Assembly: GCF_003096095.1 (NCBI RefSeq)
Contig: NZ_CP015453.1
Location: 2,790,001-2,854,000 of the forward strand
Length of the DNA: 64,000 bases
Direction of reading: 5' to 3'
Source: Dietzia psychralcaliphila
Lineage (GTDB): Bacteria > Actinomycetota > Actinomycetes > Mycobacteriales > Mycobacteriaceae
Part shown: positions 27,499 through 36,211 of the stretch, piece by piece
Layout of the letters: each line of letters opens with the position of its first letter
Numbering within the stretch: position 1 is the first letter of the stretch
Position numbers and translations under genes: made by a program
The notes under the pieces: generated by a model
Databases searched by the model: none
Told to the model about the DNA's origin: nothing
The model's input: the letters and a program-made list of their open reading frames with translations, nothing else

Positions 27499-27514
27499 TG
27501 TGCCCCACATCACA
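27499..27514. promoter_or_regulatory. CRP/GlxR-like site between sensor kinase and tctC
   Basis: TGTGC-N6-TCACA at 27499-27514 matches nine of the ten fixed bases of the CRP/GlxR consensus TGTGA-N6-TCACA. It lies in the 163-bp divergent region, about 70 bp from tctC. A second perfect 6-bp inverted repeat (GCACAA at 27485-27490, TTGTGC at 27498-27503) overlaps it and might be bound by the response regulator. Confidence 0.5.
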
Positions 27515-27583
27515 CGTCGACATTCCATGCTCAGCTCATCCCTCGGTGGCGCCTCTGGCACCGAGAACCAGGAAGGACCGTGG

Positions 27584-28561
27584 ATGCGACAACACCTTGC
27601 CCGCATCGTGACCGTGGTACTAGCCGTCGGGCTGACCACGGTCGCGGTGACCGATGCCAGCAGCTCGGGCGGCGGCGACAACGCGCGGACACAACTGAAC
27701 ATCATCGCGCCGGCCGCCCCCGGCGGCGGGTGGGACACATTCGGCCGAGAGGCACAGCAGGCCCTGATGTCCAACGGGATCGTCAACGCCGTCCGCGTCC
27801 GCAACGTCCCCGGGGCGGCCGGCACCATCGGACTGACCCAGTTCGTGCAACTCGCCGGACGCACCGATTCGCTCCTGGTCACCGGCGGCGTGATGGTGGG
27901 CGGAGTGATCCTGCAGGATTCCGACGCCACGCTCGAAGACACGACGCCCATTGCACGTCTCGCGGACGACTACAACGTGCTCGTGGTCCCCGCGAACTCG
28001 CCCTATCAGACGCTGGACGAGTTCATGGCGGCATGGCGAGAGCGTCCGGGGATGGCGATCGCGGGCGGGTCCTTGGGGAGCATCGACCATCTGCTCACGG
28101 GAATGCTCGCCGACGCTGCCGGCATCGACCCGTCCCTGACCAACTACATCGCCTACGCCGGTGGCGGTGAGGTCGTGCGCGCGATGATCAGCGGTTCCGC
28201 TGTGGGGGCCATCTCGAGTGCCAACGACTTCGCCGCCCAGATCGAGGTGGGCGAACTCCGAGCGCTCGGTATCTCCTCGGCGACACCTCTCGAGGAGATT
28301 CCCACCCAGACCTTCATCGAACAGGGAGTGGACGTGTCCATGTCGAACTGGCGCGGGCTGGTCGCCCCACCGGACATCCCGGACGAGGTCCGTGACGAAC
28401 TGATCGCGATCCTCACGGAGATGCGCGACACCGAGGAGTGGCGCGACACCCTCGACCGCAATGACTGGACCGACTCGTTCATGGCAGGCGAACAGTTCGA
28501 GCGGTTCCTCGACGCCGAAGTCGCGTCGACCGAAGAGATCATCAAGGAGTTGGGCCAGTGA
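27584..28561 (+). CDS. tctC: tripartite tricarboxylate transporter substrate-binding protein TctC
   Basis: This 325-aa secreted solute-binding protein of the Bug/TctC family has a signal peptide at about residues 1-25 with no lipobox Cys. The mature protein shows the family start IIAPAAPGGGWDTFGR, the VPGAAGTIGL loop and YAGGGEVVRAMISG. It captures citrate or another tricarboxylate for the TctAB permease. ATG 27584 is preferred since AGGAAGGA lies just upstream. It overlaps tctB by 4 nt. Confidence 0.93.
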   Translation: MRQHLARIVTVVLAVGLTTVAVTDASSSGGGDNARTQLNIIAPAAPGGGWDTFGREAQQALMSNGIVNAVRVRNVPGAAGTIGLTQFVQLAGRTDSLLVTGGVMVGGVILQDSDATLEDTTPIARLADDYNVLVVPANSPYQTLDEFMAAWRERPGMAIAGGSLGSIDHLLTGMLADAAGIDPSLTNYIAYAGGGEVVRAMISGSAVGAISSANDFAAQIEVGELRALGISSATPLEEIPTQTFIEQGVDVSMSNWRGLVAPPDIPDEVRDELIAILTEMRDTEEWRDTLDRNDWTDSFMAGEQFERFLDAEVASTEEIIKELGQ

Positions 28562-29271
28562 GTACCTCGACCGACCCGGCGAGCACCGCGGTTCCGCATG
28601 CTCAGCCGGGCAGCAGAACGCGCTGGTGGCGCAAACGGACCGAGTTGGGCTTCGCCGCCGGCATCCTGGCGATCGCCGCCTTCATGATCGTGCAGATCGT
28701 CCAGATGGACGTCCCCGACGGAGCAGGAACCCCCGGGCCGCAGTTCTTCCCCGGCCTGGTCGCCGCGTTCCTGGTGCTCACCGGTGGGCTGCTGGCGGTC
28801 AACGTCATCCGCAACCCTCGGCACACCGAGGCCACCTCGACGATGGGCCAGCTGTCCACCGACATGCTCGAGGATCTGGCCGCGATCGACCACCCCGGTG
28901 AGACCCGGGCGGCTAGCGGCACGACCCGAACGGAGGACGCGGATCCCTCACAGGAGTCCGATGCCCCCACCGGTACGCCACCACCGCCCTCGGCCGTCGG
29001 CACGGGATACGTGCCCGTCGACTACCGCACCATCGGGATCGTGCTCGGCGGGCTCGTGGCGTTCGCGCTCACGCTCCAACCGGTCGGCTGGCTGGTCACC
29101 GCCAGCGCGCTGTTCTGGGTGGTCAGCTACGCCCTGGGCAGTAGACGCCCACTGTTCGACGTCGCCGTCTCGGTGATCTTCGCGTCCGTCATCCAGATCG
29201 CCTTCTCGGCCGGTCTCGGGCTGGGTCTGCCCCCCGGCATCCTGGAAGGAGTACTGCCATGGAGCAACTGA
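28558..29271 (+). CDS. tctB: tripartite tricarboxylate transporter small membrane subunit TctB
   Basis: This 237-aa protein has four predicted transmembrane segments (about 32-50, 64-82, then two after residue 155). Between them is a polar insert of about 60 residues rich in Thr/Pro/Asp, longer than usual. TctB partners the large TctA permease in the sodium-coupled TTT system. GTG 28558 overlaps the tctC stop by 4 nt, and the gene overlaps tctA by 13 nt. Confidence 0.9.
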   Translation: MSTSTDPASTAVPHAQPGSRTRWWRKRTELGFAAGILAIAAFMIVQIVQMDVPDGAGTPGPQFFPGLVAAFLVLTGGLLAVNVIRNPRHTEATSTMGQLSTDMLEDLAAIDHPGETRAASGTTRTEDADPSQESDAPTGTPPPPSAVGTGYVPVDYRTIGIVLGGLVAFALTLQPVGWLVTASALFWVVSYALGSRRPLFDVAVSVIFASVIQIAFSAGLGLGLPPGILEGVLPWSN

Positions 29272-30782
29272 GCCTCCTGGGCGAGGGCCTGGCCGGGGTC
29301 CTGACCCCGATGAACCTCACCCTCCTGCTGATCGGTGCCGTCCTCGGTACCGCTGTGGGTGTCCTGCCCGGACTCGGCTCCGCGATGGCGGTCGCCCTGC
29401 TCCTCCCGGTCACCTTCACACTCGATCCGACCGGCGCCTTCATCATGTTCGCCAGCATCTACTTCGGCGGACTGTTCGGTGACTCGACCTCGGGGATCCT
29501 GCTCAACACCCCGGGCAACTCGTCGGCCATAGCGACGACGTTCGAGGGCCACCGGATGGCCTTGGACGGCCGGGCCGCCAAAGCACTGGGCATCTCGGCG
29601 ATCGGCGCCTTCACCGGCGGCATGATCGCGTGTGCCTGCGTGGTCATGCTCTCCCCCTACCTGATCCTGCTCGCGCGGGCGTTCTCGTCACCGGAGTACT
29701 TCGCGCTCGCCGTCTTCGCCTTCGTCGCCATCTCGGCGGTCGTCGCCGAGTCCGTCGTGCGGGGTCTCGCCGCACTCGGGCTGGGGCTCGCGCTCGCGCT
29801 GGTCGGCACCGACTCGATGACCGGCACCCAACGCTTCACACTCGAGAACCCGGCCCTGTTCGAGGGCATCTCGATCATCGTGATCACCGTCGGCCTGCTG
29901 GCTCTCGGTGAGGTACTGCACCAGGCGTCGCGGATCCACCGCGAGACCCTGACCGGCGGACCGGTGAAGACCGAGGGCTCACCGTTCCCGACGCGCAAGG
30001 AGATGCGCAGGATCGTCCCCGCCTTCCTCCGCGGCACCGCATTCGGTCTCCCCTTCGGCACGATCCCCGTCGGCGGCTCCGAGGTTCCCACGTTCCTCGC
30101 CTACGGAACCGAGAAGGCTCTGGCCAAGCGGCGGAATGACCCCGACTTCGGTACCCGCGGAGCGCTCCAGGGCGTCGCCGCGCCCGAGGCCGCCGGCAAC
30201 GCCACCGCGGGCAGCGCGATGGGCGCGCTGCTCGTCCTGGGACTGCCGACCTCGGCGACGGCCGCGATGATGCTGGCCGCGTTCCAGCAATACGGGATGC
30301 AGCCCGGTCCCCTACTGTTCGAGACGAGCGCCGCGCTGGTCTGGCCGCTGCTCGCCAGCCTGTTCGTCGGTCTGATCATCCTGTTGATCATCAACCTGCC
30401 GTTCGCCGCGGTCTGGGCGAAGCTACTCCTGATCCCTCGCCACTATCTGTACGCCGGGGTCACCGTCATCGCGATGCTCGGCACCTACGCGATCTCCTCC
30501 TCCACGCTGGACCTCTGGATGGTGATCGCGATCGGAGTGGTGGGATTCCTGATGCGGCGGTACTCGATCCCGCTGGCCCCGGTCCTGATCGCCGCGATCC
30601 TCGGCCCACTGGCGGAGATAGAACTGCGTCGGTCACTGGCGCAGTCCGAGGGTGATGTGGCGATCCTGTTCTCCTCGCACATCACCATCGTGCTGTACGC
30701 GCTGCTGGCCGCAGCGGTGGCCGCGAGCATCATCCAGCACACCCGCCATCGTCGCCGCAGGACCGTGCTCGCCGCACGGTAG
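29259..30782 (+). CDS. tctA: tripartite tricarboxylate transporter large permease TctA
   Basis: This 507-aa, 11-12-helix membrane protein is of the TctA family. It carries the repeated Gly-rich motifs GVLPGLGSAMAVALLLP near residue 38 and GVAAPEAAGNATAGSAMGALLVLGLPTSA (split here by position, about 305-335) that line the transport path. It forms the ion-coupled channel for tricarboxylates delivered by TctC. It is last in tctCBA and ends at a strong hairpin 13 bp on. Confidence 0.93.
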   Translation: MEQLSLLGEGLAGVLTPMNLTLLLIGAVLGTAVGVLPGLGSAMAVALLLPVTFTLDPTGAFIMFASIYFGGLFGDSTSGILLNTPGNSSAIATTFEGHRMALDGRAAKALGISAIGAFTGGMIACACVVMLSPYLILLARAFSSPEYFALAVFAFVAISAVVAESVVRGLAALGLGLALALVGTDSMTGTQRFTLENPALFEGISIIVITVGLLALGEVLHQASRIHRETLTGGPVKTEGSPFPTRKEMRRIVPAFLRGTAFGLPFGTIPVGGSEVPTFLAYGTEKALAKRRNDPDFGTRGALQGVAAPEAAGNATAGSAMGALLVLGLPTSATAAMMLAAFQQYGMQPGPLLFETSAALVWPLLASLFVGLIILLIINLPFAAVWAKLLLIPRHYLYAGVTVIAMLGTYAISSSTLDLWMVIAIGVVGFLMRRYSIPLAPVLIAAILGPLAEIELRRSLAQSEGDVAILFSSHITIVLYALLAAAVAASIIQHTRHRRRRTVLAAR

Positions 30783-30794
30783 TTCGACAAATAA

Positions 30795-30831
30795 CGCGAA
30801 GGCCGTCCACGACACGTGGACGGCCTTCGCG
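30795..30831 (+). terminator. intrinsic terminator after tctCBA
   Basis: A 17-bp perfect stem (30795-30811 with 30815-30831) has a 3-nt loop. It starts 13 bp after the tctA stop and also faces the 3' end of tRNA-Met on the other strand, so it may serve both. Confidence 0.88.
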
Positions 30832-30842
30832 AACCTGATCGG

Positions 30843-30916
30843 TACCGGTGGGGGGACTCGATCCCCCGACCTCACGATTATGAGTCGTGCGCTCTAACCA
30901 GCTGAGCTACACCGGC
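30843..30916 (-). tRNA. tRNA-Met (CAT), elongator type
   Basis: This is a 74-nt cloverleaf. The acceptor GCCGGTG pairs with CACCGGT (G1-U72 wobble), the discriminator is A, and loop CTCATAA gives anticodon CAT. It lacks the GGG/CCC anticodon stem and C1-A72 mismatch of initiator tRNA, so it is elongator Met. An isoleucine-lysidine identity is less likely. Confidence 0.93.
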
Positions 30917-30958
30917 ATGCCCTGCCAGTCGGGCGGTCGAACCGCCCCGCACAGTGCG

Positions 30959-31031
30959 AGCCCCCTGTCGGAATCGAACCGACGACCTTTTCCTTACCAT
31001 GGAAACGCTCTACCGACTGAGCTAAGGGGGC
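30959..31031 (-). tRNA. tRNA-Thr (GGT)
   Basis: This is a 73-nt cloverleaf with acceptor GCCCCCT/AGGGGGC, discriminator T, anticodon stem TTTCC/GGAAA and loop ATGGTAA (anticodon GGT). It lies 42 bp upstream of tRNA-Met on the same strand, probably one transcript. Confidence 0.96.
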
Positions 31032-31161
31032 AGGCCACTCCGGGTCGCGGAAGCTCTCCGCGGCTCGGGGTGAAAGCCTCTAGCAGATTACACACACGCT
31101 CGAACGGGGCACAAATCGCCCGGTTGGGCGCGTTCGGAGGTCCGCTGGCAGGATGAGGAAC

Positions 31162-31884
31162 ATGCGCATCTCCGTGGTCGTCCCCGTCCTCGACGACGCT
31201 CACGAACTCGCGGGGTGCCTGGTCGCTCTCCGCTCTCAGACCCGGCTACCCGATGAGATCGTGGTGGTGGACAACGGCTGCGCCGACAACAGCGTCGATG
31301 TGGCCCGCGAGGCCGGTGCCCGTGTGGTCGCCGAGGCCGTGCGCGGCATCCCCTCGGCCGCCGCCACCGGCTATGACTCGGCCACCGGCGACGTGATCGC
31401 CCGACTGGATGCGGACTCCCGCCCCGGCCCGGACTGGACGGCACGGATCGAGCGCGCCTTCGCCGAGGACCCGGAGCTCGTCGCGATCTCCGGCCCGGGC
31501 GAGTTCATCGGACTGAGCGGCTGGCGGGCCCGCGCCGCGCAGTTGCTCTACATGGACGCGTACTTCTTCTCCGTGGGCGCGGCTATGGCTCACCCGGTGC
31601 TGTTCGGGTCGAATCTGGCGATGCGTCGCGAGGCGTGGCATCGCGCCCGCGACGGGGTCAACCGATCCGATCCGGAGTTGCACGACGACATCGACCTGTC
31701 GTTCCAGTTCGGGGCCGGCGACCGGCTCCGGGTGGACCGCACCTTGACCGTGGGTATCTCAGCGCGCCCGTTCGATGATCCCGCCGCGATGCGCAGGCGC
31801 TTCTCCAGGGCGTTCCGGACGATCGCCCGCAACTGGCGCGCCAGCCCGCCCTCGCAGCGCTGGATGGAGCGCGTCCAGCGCTGA
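31162..31884 (+). CDS. family 2 glycosyltransferase
   Basis: This 240-aa GT-A fold protein starts MRISVVVPVLDDAHELAGCL. It has the VVVDNGCADNS loop, DADSRPGPDW as the DxD metal site (about residues 79-81) and a later HDDIDLSFQF block that may hold the catalytic base. It is soluble by sequence, or peripherally bound. The acceptor is unknown. An ATG at 31153 would add three residues. It is convergent with the carotenoid operon, 25 bp away, so a role in carotenoid glycosylation is possible but not shown. Confidence 0.82.
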   Translation: MRISVVVPVLDDAHELAGCLVALRSQTRLPDEIVVVDNGCADNSVDVAREAGARVVAEAVRGIPSAAATGYDSATGDVIARLDADSRPGPDWTARIERAFAEDPELVAISGPGEFIGLSGWRARAAQLLYMDAYFFSVGAAMAHPVLFGSNLAMRREAWHRARDGVNRSDPELHDDIDLSFQFGAGDRLRVDRTLTVGISARPFDDPAAMRRRFSRAFRTIARNWRASPPSQRWMERVQR

Positions 31885-31909
31885 GCCCCGCCTCTGTCCC
31901 GAGGGCTCG

Positions 31910-33208
31910 TCAGGACCAGACGAGCACCGACCACAGGACGATCTGGGTCACACAGAAGCCGGCCAACATGTTGAGCACCAGGAAACGCTTCCACCCCTCG
32001 TTGGTGCGCTCGGCGTCGGCGTCGGTGACCCTGACGTAGGCCGCCACGGTGGCCAGGTACGGCAGGATCGCGAACGCGGCCCCGGAGGCGGGCCACGGTG
32101 CCGCGGCCAGAAGGACCACCACCGCGGCGGCGTAGCAGGCCAGCGCGAACCACACCGCGGCCCGTGCCCCGAGCACGGTGGCGACGGACTTGAGGCCCGC
32201 CTCGCGGTCGAACCGCACGTCCTGGATGGCCCCGAAGGCCTGCGAGGCGGCGCCCCACAGCATGAAGGCGATCAGGCACGCCCACACTCCCCCGGTCAGC
32301 TCCTCACCGGCGATGGTCCAGCCGACGATCGCCGGGGAGACGAAGTGGAACGCGGAGGTGACCGAGTCCAGGAACGGGATCTCCTTGAACCGCAGCCCCT
32401 TGGCGCTGTACGCGATCACGGCGAACGCGCTCGCGGCGAGCCACAGTGACGACTCCCACGAGCCCACCAGCACCAGGTACACGAGGAACGGCACGGTGGT
32501 CACGGCGGAGGCCACGAGCGTGGCGGTGTGGCGGGACCGCTCGAGCACGGAACCCTCGACCCCGCCCTTGCGCGGGTTGCGCAGGTCCGACTCGTAGTCG
32601 AAGACGTCATTGATCCCGTACATCGCGAGGTTGTACGGCACCAGGAAGAAGAACGTGCCGATCACGCCGATGAGGTCGAACCCCCCGGTGGCCAGGAAGT
32701 ACGCCAGCGCGAACGGCGCGGCGGTGTTGACCCACGACACCGGCCGGGACGACCAGAACAGCGTGGTCAGCAGGCCGGGTGCCGCAGGCCGCTCGGGGGT
32801 GCGGACCTCGTCGTCGTCACCATGATCCGAGGCGCGCGCCAGCGAGGCGTCCCCCCGACCCGACACCGTCGGATTCCCCACCTCGGCCCCGACGCGCGGG
32901 GCGGCGGTGAGCAGCGCCCACACCGACGGGACGAACACGGCCGCGGCCACGGCGTAGGCGAAGTCCTCGATGGGCGCGACGCCCAGGCGGATTCCGCTGG
33001 TCAGCTCGTCGTCGTAGGCCACGAGACCGGCCGAGATCATGATGTTGTCGAAGACCGCGGTGAGGATCATGAGGATCAGCAGCGCGCCGCCCACCCCGAT
33101 CAGCCACCGGCGTTTCTCGGCCCCGCGCAGGCGCCAGGCCGCGAGGAGGGCGACGGCCACCACGGGGATGGACATGGTGAGGTTGAGGGTCGTGTACAGG
33201 CTGGTCAC
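31910..33208 (-). CDS. fused lycopene cyclase subunit (CrtYf-like) and lycopene elongase (CrtEb-like)
   Basis: This 432-aa membrane protein joins two enzymes. Residues about 1-105 form a CrtYf-type lycopene cyclase subunit (three helices; FDNIMI and GVAPIEDFAY motifs). After a charged linker (about 110-150), residues 155-432 form a UbiA-type prenyltransferase with NDVFDYESD and DVRFDREAG as the two Asp-rich sites. It should add C5 units to lycopene and, with CrtYe, close the rings to a C50 carotenoid. In C. glutamicum these are two genes. A Dietzia LbtBC fusion is known to me from memory. GTG 33208 overlaps crtYe by 4 nt. Confidence 0.9.
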   Translation of the reverse strand: MTSLYTTLNLTMSIPVVAVALLAAWRLRGAEKRRWLIGVGGALLILMILTAVFDNIMISAGLVAYDDELTSGIRLGVAPIEDFAYAVAAAVFVPSVWALLTAAPRVGAEVGNPTVSGRGDASLARASDHGDDDEVRTPERPAAPGLLTTLFWSSRPVSWVNTAAPFALAYFLATGGFDLIGVIGTFFFLVPYNLAMYGINDVFDYESDLRNPRKGGVEGSVLERSRHTATLVASAVTTVPFLVYLVLVGSWESSLWLAASAFAVIAYSAKGLRFKEIPFLDSVTSAFHFVSPAIVGWTIAGEELTGGVWACLIAFMLWGAASQAFGAIQDVRFDREAGLKSVATVLGARAAVWFALACYAAAVVVLLAAAPWPASGAAFAILPYLATVAAYVRVTDADAERTNEGWKRFLVLNMLAGFCVTQIVLWSVLVWS

Positions 33209-33582
33209 CGGCGCTCCCCCGTCGTCCGGGCGACGCCGGAATCGTGGGAGGTCCGAGAGACCCGCGATCGGTGCTCGACCGCGCGCGAGACGCCCGCCGC
33301 GCACACCAGCGCGAGGTGGGACAGGAACGCCAGGAACACGACCTCCTCGAACGGGATCTCCGGCGCCACGGTCAGCCCGGTCATGAAGTCGGTCTGACCG
33401 CGGAAGAACACGCCGCTGCGCACGCCGAGGACGTCCCAGGTGAGTAGGAGCGCCACAGAGGCGGTGACGGCGAGCGCCGCGGCGGCGGGCGCGCGGAACG
33501 CCGCCAGTTTCCAGCGATGATCGATCACCAGGATGCCGGCGAACGAGACCACCTGGACCAGGAGATAGGCCAGCCCGATCAC
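33205..33582 (-). CDS. C50 carotenoid cyclase subunit (CrtYe/LbtA-like)
   Basis: This 125-aa protein has three transmembrane helices and belongs to the heterodimeric lycopene cyclase family. The conserved PEIPFEEVVFL segment at about residues 74-84 carries the Pro-Glu-Glu acidic motif. It should act with the CrtYf-like half of the next gene to cyclise elongated lycopene. The C-terminal 30 residues are polar. It overlaps crtI upstream and the fusion gene downstream by 4 nt each. Sequence alone does not decide beta- from epsilon-ring product. Confidence 0.88.
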   Translation of the reverse strand: MIGLAYLLVQVVSFAGILVIDHRWKLAAFRAPAAAALAVTASVALLLTWDVLGVRSGVFFRGQTDFMTGLTVAPEIPFEEVVFLAFLSHLALVCAAGVSRAVEHRSRVSRTSHDSGVARTTGERR

Positions 33583-35333
33583 CTGTCGGACACCGATGGG
33601 CCGGACGCCGAATTATCGGACACAGCTCTGTCGATCACGGTTCTATCGAACACCGTGCCGCCGCCGGGTTCCGCCACCGGGGCCGTTCTCGTGTCGCCGC
33701 GGACGTGTTTGAGCACCAGCTCGGCGCTGATCAGGCACATCGGCAACCCGATCCCGGGAATGGTGGACGCCCCCGCGTAGTAGAGACCGTCGACGTGCCT
33801 GGAGACGTTGCGGGTCCGGAAGAACGCGCTCTGCGCCAGCGTGTGGGCGGGGCCGAGGGCGGTGCCGCGCCACGCACCGAGGTCGTCCTCCAGATCGGCC
33901 GGCGCGATGGTGCGGCGGACCACCACCCGCTCGGCCAGATCCGGGATGCCGGTCCAGTCGGCGATCTGGGCGATCGCCTGGTCGGCTGCCGCCTCGATGG
34001 TCGCGTCACCGGCGCCGCCCACTCCGCCGTGGCCGAGGCCCGGATCGGCGGGGATGGGGACCAGGACGAAGAGGTTCTCGTGCCCGGCGGGAGCGATGCC
34101 GGCACCCTCGTCATCGGTCGCGCTGGGCCGGCACACGTAGAGCGAGGCCGGATCGGGGATGTGGGTGGAGTCGCCGAAGATGGCGTCGAAGCCCTCCTCC
34201 CACCGATCGGTGAACAGCAGGGTGTGGTGCGCCAACTGCGGCAGCTCGCCCTTCACGCCGAGCAGCATGAGCAGAGCGCCGGGTCCGGGCATCTTCGAGT
34301 CCCAGTAGGACTGCGGGTAGGTGCGGAGCTTCTCCGGGAGCCACCGGGTCTCGAGGTGGTGCAGGTCGGCAGCGCCGACGACGAGGCCGGCGGGCAGCGT
34401 CCGCTCGGCACCGGTCCGGTCACGCACCCGGACGCCGGTCACCCGGGCCCGGGCTCCGACGGTCCCGCCGTTCGATCCGCCCTCGGAGGTGGTGAGTTCC
34501 ACCGCCTCGGTGCCGGTGTGGATGCGCACCCCCTGCGCCTCGGCCACCCGCCGGACGGCGGCGATGACCTCGGTGAACCCTCCGCGCGGGTACAGCACCC
34601 CGTCGGTGAGGTCGAGGTGGCTCATCAGGTGGTAGATCGAGGGCGCCAGGTACGGCGAGGAACCCAGGAACACGGCCGGGTATCCCAGGATCTGCTGGAT
34701 CCGGCGATCGGTGAAGCGGCGGGAGACGAAGGAATGCAACGGCTGCACGAGCCGCGCCACCAGCGCACCCGAGCGGGCCAGCACGTCCGGCCGCACCAGG
34801 GCCGGGTAGGAGGTGAAGTTGGTGTAGAGGAACCGGCGCAGGGCCAGGTCGTAGGTGGTCCTGGCCGAGTCGAGGTACCTGCCCAGCGCGGAACCGGCAC
34901 CCGGCTCGAGCGACTCGAACAGCGCCTGCGACGCCTCGCGGTCCGAGCGGATGTCGACCGGGTCGGTGAGGCCCTCGAAGTAGACGCGGTAGCCGGGATC
35001 CAGGCGGACCAGGTCCAGTTGCTCGGCGGCGGAGGAGCCGCAGAGCCGGAAGAAGTGGTCGAACACCTCGGGCATCAGGTACCAGGACGGGCCGGTGTCG
35101 AACCGGAACCCGTCGGCCGACCAGCTGCCGGCGCGACCGCCCACCTCGTCCATGGCCTCGACCAGCGTGACGTCGCGACCCTCGCGAGCGAGCAGCGCGG
35201 CAGTGGCCAGGCCGGCGATCCCGCCGCCCACCACCACGACGGGTCCGTCCGGGGCAGGACGGCGCGCGTGCGCGCCGGGCAGTCGGCCGGTCAGTGCGCG
35301 GGCGCCCGACCCGAGGAGACTCCGGGCGCTCAT
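33579..35333 (-). CDS. crtI: phytoene desaturase CrtI
   Basis: This 584-aa FAD-dependent desaturase has the dinucleotide-binding motif VVVGGGIAGLATAALLAREG at about residues 33-52. The substrate-facing RFDTGPSWYLMPEVF block follows. The C-terminal signature DGLYYAGASTIPGIGLPMCL lies at about 520-540. It converts phytoene to lycopene in the membrane. The C-terminus has about 40 extra Thr/Ser/Asp-rich residues. It is the middle gene of the crt operon and overlaps both neighbours by 4 nt. Confidence 0.95.
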   Translation of the reverse strand: MSARSLLGSGARALTGRLPGAHARRPAPDGPVVVVGGGIAGLATAALLAREGRDVTLVEAMDEVGGRAGSWSADGFRFDTGPSWYLMPEVFDHFFRLCGSSAAEQLDLVRLDPGYRVYFEGLTDPVDIRSDREASQALFESLEPGAGSALGRYLDSARTTYDLALRRFLYTNFTSYPALVRPDVLARSGALVARLVQPLHSFVSRRFTDRRIQQILGYPAVFLGSSPYLAPSIYHLMSHLDLTDGVLYPRGGFTEVIAAVRRVAEAQGVRIHTGTEAVELTTSEGGSNGGTVGARARVTGVRVRDRTGAERTLPAGLVVGAADLHHLETRWLPEKLRTYPQSYWDSKMPGPGALLMLLGVKGELPQLAHHTLLFTDRWEEGFDAIFGDSTHIPDPASLYVCRPSATDDEGAGIAPAGHENLFVLVPIPADPGLGHGGVGGAGDATIEAAADQAIAQIADWTGIPDLAERVVVRRTIAPADLEDDLGAWRGTALGPAHTLAQSAFFRTRNVSRHVDGLYYAGASTIPGIGLPMCLISAELVLKHVRGDTRTAPVAEPGGGTVFDRTVIDRAVSDNSASGPSVSDR

Positions 35334-36211
35334 CGCACGACCGCCCGTCCGCGCACCGCGCCGGATCGTCCCCGACCCGAGGCGGCCCGGCCGATCACGG
35401 CGAGCTTGACCGGGTTGGGCACCCGGACGCGGCCCGCACTCACCCCGGCCGCGCCGGCCGCCCGGAGGCGGTCGTTGAGCTCGGCGAACAGGTCGTGAGC
35501 GGCCAGCACCGCGAGCCGGTCCCGCCCGGGGATGCCCTCGATCGAGGCGCGGGCGATGCGCAGGTCCGCGTCCACGTCGTTGGCGAGTTCGGCGAGGTCC
35601 CGGTCGGTCAGCGCCCGCGGGTCACGTCCCGGCAGGTAGTTGCGACCGAGTTCCAGAGAGTCCTCCCGGATGTCCCGGAGGAAGTTGACCTTCTGGAACG
35701 CAGAACCGAGCGCGCGCGCTCCGGCGGCCATCTCGTCGTCGTCACCCAGTCCCCCACCGGCGAACGTCCGCAGACACATCTCCCCGATCACCTCCGCCGA
35801 ACCGTGGATGTACCGGCGCAACGACTCCTCGGTGTGCTCGGTGACCTCCAGGTCCGCCTCCATGGAGTCGTAGAACGGGTCGATCAACCGGGCACCGATC
35901 CCGAACCGACGGGCGGTGTCGGCGAAGGCGTGGGTGATCGGGTCCGGGTCGAGGCCGCGCTCGACCGCGCGGTGGGTCCGTCGGCGGGCGTCGGCGATGA
36001 GCTCGCGGGCCGCGACAGGGTCGTCCATCGCTCCGTCGACGACCTCGTCCCCGACCCGGGCCCACGCGTAGATCGCGGCGACGTGCGGCCGGGTGGCCGG
36101 CGCCAGCAGCCGGCAGGCCAGGGCGAACGAGGTGGAGTACCGGCGCAGGATCACGTCGCTGCACTTGCGGGCAGCCTCCGTGAACTCGGCGTGCGGGCTC
36201 TGCGGGGTCAT
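35330..36211 (-). CDS. crtB: phytoene synthase CrtB
   Basis: This 293-aa squalene/phytoene synthase family protein joins two geranylgeranyl diphosphates head to head. The two Asp-rich metal sites are partly changed from the common DxxxD: DEVVDGAMD (about 56-64) and NFLRDIREDSLELGRNYLP (about 168-186). ATG 36211 overlaps the crtE stop by 4 nt and begins at the family start (CSDVILRRYSTSFALA). A longer in-frame opening runs into crtE and is rejected. Confidence 0.95.
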   Translation of the reverse strand: MTPQSPHAEFTEAARKCSDVILRRYSTSFALACRLLAPATRPHVAAIYAWARVGDEVVDGAMDDPVAARELIADARRRTHRAVERGLDPDPITHAFADTARRFGIGARLIDPFYDSMEADLEVTEHTEESLRRYIHGSAEVIGEMCLRTFAGGGLGDDDEMAAGARALGSAFQKVNFLRDIREDSLELGRNYLPGRDPRALTDRDLAELANDVDADLRIARASIEGIPGRDRLAVLAAHDLFAELNDRLRAAGAAGVSAGRVRVPNPVKLAVIGRAASGRGRSGAVRGRAVVR

